Positions 22,867-28,800 of a DNA stretch of 28,800 nucleotides are shown in pieces. Origin of the DNA: an uncultured Bacillota bacterium (lineage in GTDB: Bacteria > Bacillota > Clostridia > Peptostreptococcales > Anaerovoracaceae); the NCBI GenBank assembly GCA_946545145.1, contig CAMNNG010000002.1, forward strand, positions 1 to 28,800, in the 5' to 3' direction. Below the pieces are notes generated by a model, which was not told the DNA's origin, made no database searches, and saw only the letters and a program-made list of their open reading frames with translations. Made by a program: the position numbers and the translations under genes. The stretch's first letter is position 1. Each line of letters opens with the position of its first letter.

Positions 22867-22895
22867 ATTATACACTTTTCATTCAGCCTTCTCAA
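22867..22895 (-). promoter_or_regulatory. Promoter of yebC
   Basis: TTGAGA (22890-22895), a 17-nt spacer and TATAAT (22867-22872) on the minus strand. The -35 lies inside the end of the activase gene. No terminator is seen for that gene. Confidence 0.8.
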
Positions 22896-25800
22896 GTTCA
22901 TCATTTCTGGCCGCGAGATTTTTTCTCGCTGTAGCCATCATGAGCTTGATCCTGTTGAGCTGGTTGACGTCGCTGGCGCCCGGGTCGTAGTCGATAGCTA
23001 CGACGTTTGCGTACGGGTTCCTCTTTCTGAGGGCCTTCAGCATGCCCTTGCCTGTAACGTGGTTCGGAAGACATGCGAACGGCTGCATGCATACGATGTT
23101 CTCTACGCCGCTGTCGATGAGTTCGACCATCTCTCCGGTAAGCAGCCATCCCTCACCGCACTGGTTGCCGAGCGAAAGGATCTGCTGTGCCTTTTCGGCC
23201 GTCTCGTGTATGTAAGCAGGCGGTTTGAACCTCTTGCTCTTTTCGAACTCTTTTCTTGCAGTGCCCCTGAGGAACTCTATAGCCTTGATGCCGGCCTTGT
23301 TGATGTCCATCTGCTTCTTCGATCCGGAAAGATGCTTGTAGTTGAACTCCTTGCTGTACATTCCGTAAAGGAAGAAGTCGATAAGGTCGAGCACGACAGC
23401 CTCGCCGCCCTCTTCTTCGATGAGACCGACGATATCGTTATTGGCGTTCGGATGATACTTTACGAGGATCTCTCCTACAACACCGACCTTCGGCTTTTTG
23501 ACCGTCTCATCCAGTTCGAGCTCATCAAATGCTTTGATTATCGATTTGATCGTCGATCTGAACTTGACCATCGATCCTGTATATACGTTCCTTCTCGCGA
23601 CTCTGGACCAGACCTCGAAGAGTCTGTCGGCAGAGCCCGGCACCTTCTCATACGGACGCGTAGCATAGAGCACTCTCATGAAGACGTCGCCGTAGATGAA
23701 GGCCATGATGACCCTCCTCAGCAGCGGGATGGTGATCTTGAATCCCGGATTCGTCTCCAGACCGGCCCAGTTGACCGAAACGACAGGTACCTGCTCCATG
23801 TCCATGTCTCTTAAGGCCTTCCTGAGAAGAGCTACGTAGTTTGACGCCCTGCATCCGCCGCCTGTCTGCGACATGAAGATGGCCGTCTTGTCCGGATCCA
23901 GATCACTGCTCTTGATGTACGAGATGACCTGTCCGAGCGAGACTATCGTCGGATAGCACGCGTCGTTGTTGATGTATTTGAGTCCTTCGTCGACTGCGTT
24001 CTTGTCGACCTCAGGAAGCATTACCGTATTGTATCCCTCTCTTCCGAGAGCCGTCTCGAGGAACTGGAAGTGCATCGGCGCCATCTGCGGGATGAGGATG
24101 GTATAATCCTTCTTCATCTCCTTCTTGAAGACGCGTCTCTGGTATGCGCTTGTATTCTCTTTGTGTTTGATACCGTTCTTGTCCCTCTCCTCCATCGCTG
24201 CCTTCAGGGATCTGATCCTGATCCTTGCGGCTCCGAGAGAGTTGACTTCGTCTATCTTGAGAACTGTATAAAGCTTGTTGTTCTTCGATATGATCTCCTC
24301 GACCTGGTCTGTCGTGACAGCGTCAAGACCGCATCCGAATGAATTCAGCTGGACGAGCTCGACGTCGTCCGTGCTGCTTACGAAGGAAGCTGCGCGGTAC
24401 ATCCTCGAGTGGTACATCCACTGGTCGAGTACTCTGATCGGTCTTTCGAATCTCGCGAGATGCTCGACCGAGTCCTCAGAGAGGACGACCATGTCATATG
24501 ACTGTATAAGCTTGTCGATGCCGTGATTGATCTCCGGATCGAGGTGATACGGTCTTCCTGCGAGTACGACGGCCTTCTTTCCGTTCTTTCTGGCGTATTC
24601 GAGGGCCTGCTCGCCTGCGAACTTGATGTCTCTGTGGAAGCGGGCATCTTCTTTTCTTGCGGCTTCGACCGCTTCTTTTATTTCCTGCTTCTTGACTCCG
24701 TGGCTCTTGAGCTGCGAGTAGAGCTCCTTGATCAGCCTCTCATCGTCATCATACGGAAGGAAGGGATGGATGAACTGCACGCCGTTCTCCTCGAAGACGT
24801 CGTCCATGTTGTTTCCGATGACTTCCGGATAAGTCGCGACGATCGGGCAGTTGTAGTGGTTCGGAGCCGTCTCGTCTTCCACCCTTTCATAGTTGATGCT
24901 CGGGTAGAATATCTTCTTCACGCCGCTGTTGACGAGCCACTGCACGTGACCGTGGACCAGCTTGGCCGGGTAGCATGCAGTATCCGATGATATCGTCTCC
25001 ATTCCGGACTCATAGATGTCCTTGTTGGACTGCGGGCTCAGGACGATCCTGTATCCCAGCTCCGTGAAGAACGTGTGCCAGAACGGATAGTTCTCGTACA
25101 TGTTGAGGACCCTCGGGATGCCGATCACGCCTCTGGTCGCTTCTTCTTCAGAGAGCGGCTCGTATCCGAAGAGCCTGTTGAATTTGTATTCGTAAACGTT
25201 GGGAAGGTCGTTCGACTTCTGCGACTTTCCTTCGCCCTTTTCGCATCTGTTGCCGGTGATGAACTTCGTTCCGTCGCCGAACGTGTTGATAGTAAGCAGG
25301 CAGTTGTTCTCACATCCGCCGCATCTTGCATGTGTATTCTTTATCGAGAACGAGTCCAGCTCTTCTGCTCCGAGTATCGCGGAGCGCTGTCCCGGCTCGC
25401 ATCTTTCCCTTGAGATCAGAGCTGCGCCGTAAGCGCCCATGATGCCGGCGATGTCAGGTCTGATGACGTTCTTGCCCATGATGCGCTCCATGCTCCTGAG
25501 GACAGCGTCATTGAGGAAGGTTCCGCCCTGGACTACGATCTTCTCGCCTGCTTCTTCAGGGTTCCTGAGTTTTATTACCTTGTAGAGAGCGTTCCTGATG
25601 ACGGAGAACGAAAGTCCGGCGGAGATATCGCCGATGCTCGCTCCTTCTTTCTGCGCCTGCTTTACCTTCGAGTTCATGAATACCGTGCACCTTGTGCCCA
25701 GGTCTACCGGAGCCTCGGTGAACAGAGCTTCCTTCGCGAAGCCCTGAGCGTCCATGTCGACGGACTTCGCATAAGTCTCGATAAAGGATCCGCAGCCCGA

Positions 25801-27144
25801 CGAGCACGCTTCATTCAGCATGATGTTGTAGATCGCGTTGTCCTTGATCTTCATGCACTTCATGTCCTGTCCGCCTATGTCGAGGATGAACTCGACGCCC
25901 GGCAGGAAGTACTCGGCAGCCTTGTAGTGCGCCATCGTCTCGATCTCGCCCCAGTCGGCCTTGAAGGCGGCCTTGGTGAGACCTTCGCCGTAGCCTGTGA
26001 CCGTCGTATAAGCGATATATGCGTCTTCAGGCATCAGTTCGTAGATGTTCCTGAGTATCTGGATGACGGCTTCGATGAGCTTTCCTTCGTTGCTTCTGTA
26101 GAACGAATACAGAAGATAGCCCTCATCATCTATTAGAGCGGCCTTCGTCGTAGTCGATCCTGCGTCTATTCCAAGATAGAGACCTCCCTTCGCTTCGGAG
26201 AGCTCTCTTCTTTTTACTTTGTCCTTGTCATGTCTTGCCTTGAACTCGGCATAGTCTTCTTCGTCCCTGAACAGAGGATCGATGTACTTCGTCTCTGTCA
26301 GGACGTCCGGGTCGATATTCTCGATCCTGTCTATCAGTTCGCTTACATTCTTGATATCGCGGTCCCTGGAGAGCATCGCAGCGCCGATGGCTACGAAGAA
26401 CTTCGAATTCTCCGGGAAGATGACTTCTTCGTCCTTGAGACCGAGGGTCTCTATAAATCTCTTTCTGAGCTCCGAGAGGAAGCTGAGAGGTCCGCCGAGG
26501 AATGCTACGTTTCCTCTGATGACGTGGCCGCATGCCAGGCCGCTGATGGTCTGGTTGACTACAGCCTGGAATATCGAAGCCGAAAGATCTTCGATGCTTG
26601 CTCCTTCGTTGATCATCGGCTGGATATCAGTCTTGGCGAAAACGCCGCATCTGGCAGCGATCGGATATATCATCTTGTGATCCTTCGCGGCTTCATTCAG
26701 TCCCGCCGCGTCGGTGTTGAGCAGGACTGCCATCTGGTCGATGAACGCGCCCGTGCCGCCGGCGCAGGTTCCGTTCATCCTCTGCTCCACCGTCTGTCCG
26801 TAGAATGTGATCTTCGCGTCTTCTCCGCCGAGCTCTATCGCAACGTCTGTCTCGGGGATGATCTTTTCGACGGCATGCGAGCACGAAACGACCTCCTGCT
26901 CGAAATATACATCAAGATGCTTTGAAAGAGAAAGCCCGCCTGAGCCTGTGATGGTAGCATGGAAGCTGATATCCCCCATATCGTCTCTCATACCTTTGAG
27001 AAGTTCGGCGACCTTGTCGAAGACGTTCGACATGTGTCTTTCGTACCGCGAATAGATGATATTGTCATCTTTGTCCAGAAGGACGAGTTTTACCGTCGTC
27101 GATCCGACATCAATCCCTAATTTCAGATTCTGTGCATTATCCAT
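22879..27144 (-). CDS. Acyl-CoA dehydratase activase fusion protein (two ASKHA domains + dehydratase-like part)
   Basis: A 1421-residue protein. Two BcrA/BadF/HgdC-type ATPase domains come first: LGIDVGSTT (9-17) with GTCAGGTG (125-132), and LGIDAGSTT (324-332) with ACSSGCGS (446-453). The cysteines are positioned like those binding the bridging [4Fe-4S] in dehydratase activases. Next is CGGCENNC (608-615) with Cys634, then a DUF2229-like region and a C-terminal part resembling the HgdB dehydratase subunit (NDACYPTIVSLGQVI, TGGGCRASNY, NQCGEGWL, CMQPFACLPNHVTG). Activases use ATP to inject an electron for radical dehydration of 2-hydroxyacyl-CoA. This giant fused form is widespread in Clostridia, but its substrate is unknown. 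No separate dehydratase genes adjoin; the MATE gene is 47 bp upstream. Confidence 0.9.
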   Translation of the reverse strand: MDNAQNLKLGIDVGSTTVKLVLLDKDDNIIYSRYERHMSNVFDKVAELLKGMRDDMGDISFHATITGSGGLSLSKHLDVYFEQEVVSCSHAVEKIIPETDVAIELGGEDAKITFYGQTVEQRMNGTCAGGTGAFIDQMAVLLNTDAAGLNEAAKDHKMIYPIAARCGVFAKTDIQPMINEGASIEDLSASIFQAVVNQTISGLACGHVIRGNVAFLGGPLSFLSELRKRFIETLGLKDEEVIFPENSKFFVAIGAAMLSRDRDIKNVSELIDRIENIDPDVLTETKYIDPLFRDEEDYAEFKARHDKDKVKRRELSEAKGGLYLGIDAGSTTTKAALIDDEGYLLYSFYRSNEGKLIEAVIQILRNIYELMPEDAYIAYTTVTGYGEGLTKAAFKADWGEIETMAHYKAAEYFLPGVEFILDIGGQDMKCMKIKDNAIYNIMLNEACSSGCGSFIETYAKSVDMDAQGFAKEALFTEAPVDLGTRCTVFMNSKVKQAQKEGASIGDISAGLSFSVIRNALYKVIKLRNPEEAGEKIVVQGGTFLNDAVLRSMERIMGKNVIRPDIAGIMGAYGAALISRERCEPGQRSAILGAEELDSFSIKNTHARCGGCENNCLLTINTFGDGTKFITGNRCEKGEGKSQKSNDLPNVYEYKFNRLFGYEPLSEEEATRGVIGIPRVLNMYENYPFWHTFFTELGYRIVLSPQSNKDIYESGMETISSDTACYPAKLVHGHVQWLVNSGVKKIFYPSINYERVEDETAPNHYNCPIVATYPEVIGNNMDDVFEENGVQFIHPFLPYDDDERLIKELYSQLKSHGVKKQEIKEAVEAARKEDARFHRDIKFAGEQALEYARKNGKKAVVLAGRPYHLDPEINHGIDKLIQSYDMVVLSEDSVEHLARFERPIRVLDQWMYHSRMYRAASFVSSTDDVELVQLNSFGCGLDAVTTDQVEEIISKNNKLYTVLKIDEVNSLGAARIRIRSLKAAMEERDKNGIKHKENTSAYQRRVFKKEMKKDYTILIPQMAPMHFQFLETALGREGYNTVMLPEVDKNAVDEGLKYINNDACYPTIVSLGQVISYIKSSDLDPDKTAIFMSQTGGGCRASNYVALLRKALRDMDMEQVPVVSVNWAGLETNPGFKITIPLLRRVIMAFIYGDVFMRVLYATRPYEKVPGSADRLFEVWSRVARRNVYTGSMVKFRSTIKSIIKAFDELELDETVKKPKVGVVGEILVKYHPNANNDIVGLIEEEGGEAVVLDLIDFFLYGMYSKEFNYKHLSGSKKQMDINKAGIKAIEFLRGTARKEFEKSKRFKPPAYIHETAEKAQQILSLGNQCGEGWLLTGEMVELIDSGVENIVCMQPFACLPNHVTGKGMLKALRKRNPYANVVAIDYDPGASDVNQLNRIKLMMATARKNLAARNDELEKAE

Positions 27145-27191
27145 TTTTGTCTTCCCTCGACTCCTTCAAAATGAATTTCATGTTTTCGATC

Positions 27192-28586
27192 CTAAGCTTG
27201 TGTATGGATCCGTTTTATATGTTCCGGCATCGTAAGATGCTTTATCTCCTTCTCATAAAGACGCTTCATCATCAGTCCTATGTACAGCGTTCCAATGATC
27301 TCAGCGAGCGGGAACGACCACCATACCATCGTGACACCGCCCAGCTTTCCGAGCAGAATCGCAAGAGGAAGGACTCCGACGAACTGTCTGATGAGCGATG
27401 CGAACAGCGAGATCACGCCGTGACCGGACGCCTGGAACACGCCTCCGGAAATGATTCCGAACGCGGCAGGCAGGAAGCACCAGCTGATCGCCCTCAGCGC
27501 GATCGAACCAAGTCTGTACATTTCTTCTGAAGCGTTGAATATAGAAAGCAGCTGATGCGGGAACAGCTGGAATATCAGAAGTCCCGCGCCCATGACGGTG
27601 AACGCCATGATGAGAGCCACCTTGTATGCCTTCATCAGACGGAAGCGGTCTCCCGCTCCGTAGTTATAGCCGAACACCGGCATCGACCCCTGGTTGATAC
27701 CGATGGCGGGCATGAAGACGAAAGACTGCAGTCTTCCGTATACGCCCATTACAGCTACAGCTGTCGGTGAAAAGCCGGCCAGGATTATGTTCATGCAGAA
27801 CTGCAGGACTGAACCTATCGCCTGCATCGCTATAGCCGGAAGGCCGACGGAGTATATATCTTTGAGGATGACGCGGTCGAACTTTTCGCGAAGATCGACC
27901 TTCACCTCATGTTTTCCTTTGAAGAGAACTATCATGTTGATAGTTGCCGAAGACGCCTGTCCTATGACAGTCGCTATGGCCGCGCCTGTCGTTCCCAGAG
28001 CGGGTGCTCCGAGAAGGCCGAAAATGAGTATGGGATCGAGGATGATATTCACGACAGCGCCTGCGATCGACGCGATCATGGGAAGTCTCATGTTTCCCGT
28101 CGCCTGGATCATTTTCTCGACAGTCACTGTTATCATGACGAATATACAAAGTGATGTGACTATCCTGAGATAACTCGTGCCCGCGGCAACGATCTGTGAA
28201 TCGTCTATGAATATCCGCATGAAAAGACGGGCGAATATGAGTCCCGGGACAGCGAATATCAGCCAGTTGACAAAGGCGAGTTTGAAACCGTTCGATGCCG
28301 CCTTGTTCGCTTCATCGAACCTTCTTCCTCCAAGCCTTCTCGATATCAGTGAGTTGATACCTACCGACGTGCCTACGCCAACAGACATCATGAGGAACTG
28401 TACAGGGAATATGAGAGTTATGGCAGTAAGCGCATACTCTCCGAGCTGGGCAACGAAAATACTGTCGATGACGTTGTACAGAGCCTGTATCGTCATCGAA
28501 ATAACTGCCGGCCAGGACATGCTGAAAAGCAGTCTCGTCACCGGCATAGTGCCCATCTTATTTTCCTGTAACCTCTCTTCTCCCAT
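27192..28586 (-). CDS. MATE-family efflux transporter
   Basis: A 464-residue membrane protein with about 12 transmembrane helices in two similar halves. It starts with NKMGTMPVTRLLFSMSWPAVISM, and QALYNVIDSIFVAQLG (first half) and the corresponding GFSPTAVAVMGVYGRLQSFV and NYGAGDRFR segments are typical MATE signatures. It should exchange sodium or protons for an organic cation or drug; the substrate is unknown. The reading frame is open to 28661, but that start would lie in rnpB. ATG at 28586 (MGEERLQENKMG, after GGAAAG) is preferred; one at 28556 (MGTMPV, after ACAGGA) is the alternative. Followed after 47 bp by the activase gene, so they are probably co-transcribed. Confidence 0.9.
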   Translation of the reverse strand: MGEERLQENKMGTMPVTRLLFSMSWPAVISMTIQALYNVIDSIFVAQLGEYALTAITLIFPVQFLMMSVGVGTSVGINSLISRRLGGRRFDEANKAASNGFKLAFVNWLIFAVPGLIFARLFMRIFIDDSQIVAAGTSYLRIVTSLCIFVMITVTVEKMIQATGNMRLPMIASIAGAVVNIILDPILIFGLLGAPALGTTGAAIATVIGQASSATINMIVLFKGKHEVKVDLREKFDRVILKDIYSVGLPAIAMQAIGSVLQFCMNIILAGFSPTAVAVMGVYGRLQSFVFMPAIGINQGSMPVFGYNYGAGDRFRLMKAYKVALIMAFTVMGAGLLIFQLFPHQLLSIFNASEEMYRLGSIALRAISWCFLPAAFGIISGGVFQASGHGVISLFASLIRQFVGVLPLAILLGKLGGVTMVWWSFPLAEIIGTLYIGLMMKRLYEKEIKHLTMPEHIKRIHTQA

Positions 28587-28619
28587 TCTCTGTCTTTCCA
28601 TATATGAATATCGGTCTGT

Positions 28620-28800
28620 TTCGGGCAAGCCTGTAAGCCGGGTTCTGTCTTGGACAGTCATCTATCTGGGACGGCCATTGCTGACCGCCTCAAGCGACCT
28701 ACCTACCGGGGACCTGCGGGTCACAGGTCTTTCTCCCTATCTGGTCTTGCTCCGGATGGGGTTTACACGGCCGCCATGTCTCCATGACGCCGGTGAGCTC
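28620..28800 (-). ncRNA. rnpB: RNase P RNA, 3' part
   Basis: The catalytic RNA that trims tRNA 5' leaders; its 5' part lies beyond the window. On the minus strand the strongly conserved block AAACCCCATCCGGAGCAAG, then AGATAGGGA, GGTAGGTAGGTCGC and the 3' terminal ACAGAACCCGGCTTAC are present in the right order. The 3' end is estimated near 28620 from the ACCCGGCTTACAGGC tail. No intrinsic terminator follows before the MATE gene about 35 nt downstream, so the mature 3' end is probably made by processing. Confidence 0.95.

Noticed and set aside
28587..28661. Longer N-terminus of the MATE transporter
   Set aside because: The extra residues are encoded largely by the 3' end of rnpB and do not resemble MATE proteins.

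Overview
The window looks like a chromosomal core segment of an anaerobic Gram-positive bacterium of the Clostridia. The evidence is a T-box leader ahead of ileS, Gram-positive type SOS boxes ahead of lexA, near-consensus sigma-A promoters, strong Shine-Dalgarno sites, an infC-rpmI-rplT operon with an attenuator-like leader, a superoxide reductase and a 2-hydroxyacyl-CoA dehydratase activase protein. The genus cannot be fixed from the sequence alone. Apart from lexA and its partner (about 2.1-3.5 kb), every gene is on the minus strand. I see no tRNA, insertion sequence, prophage or CRISPR array; the one structural RNA gene is a partial rnpB at the right edge.

Layout, left to right. 1-0.26 kb: 5' part of a lipoprotein resembling a trigger-factor-type foldase. 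0.33-1.6 kb: infC-rpmI-rplT (IF-3, L35, L20) with its own promoter, a leader with two alternative hairpins, and an ATT start for infC. 1.6-3.5 kb: a superoxide reductase gene divergent from lexA; lexA is followed by a B3/B4 (PheRS-beta-like editing) domain protein. 3.5-6.8 kb: a small P-loop protein, then Nudix hydrolase, nitrilase-family amidase and a solitary DNA methyltransferase. 6.9-11.4 kb: T-box leader, ileS and rlmN. 11.4-12.8 kb: a TerC-family membrane protein and a zincin-like metalloprotein. 12.8-15.4 kb: rpsO and pnp with leader hairpins and terminators. 15.4-22.0 kb: a block concerned with small amino acids: a divergent glyA-like gene, a two-component system (cupin-PocR-LytS-type kinase plus AraC-type response regulator), an AGCS sodium:amino-acid symporter and alanine racemase. 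22.1-28.6 kb: yebC, a 1421-residue acyl-CoA dehydratase activase fusion and a MATE transporter. 28.6-28.8 kb: 3' part of RNase P RNA.

The most distinctive part is 16.6-22 kb. The kinase fuses an intact cupin metal site to a cysteine-rich PocR-type sensor. Its response regulator gene lies directly upstream of the symporter, and the intergenic region carries two identical 11-bp direct repeats exactly 21 bp apart, the spacing expected for an AraC-type regulator. The GlyA-like enzyme upstream keeps the PLP lysine but has lost several residues that are near-invariant in serine hydroxymethyltransferase. A sensed and regulated uptake/conversion module for glycine, serine, alanine or a related amino acid is a reasonable hypothesis, not a demonstrated one. 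Other notable points are an isoleucyl-tRNA synthetase with a swapped GXHH signature motif, the infC attenuator, and possible SOS control of a B3/B4-domain protein.
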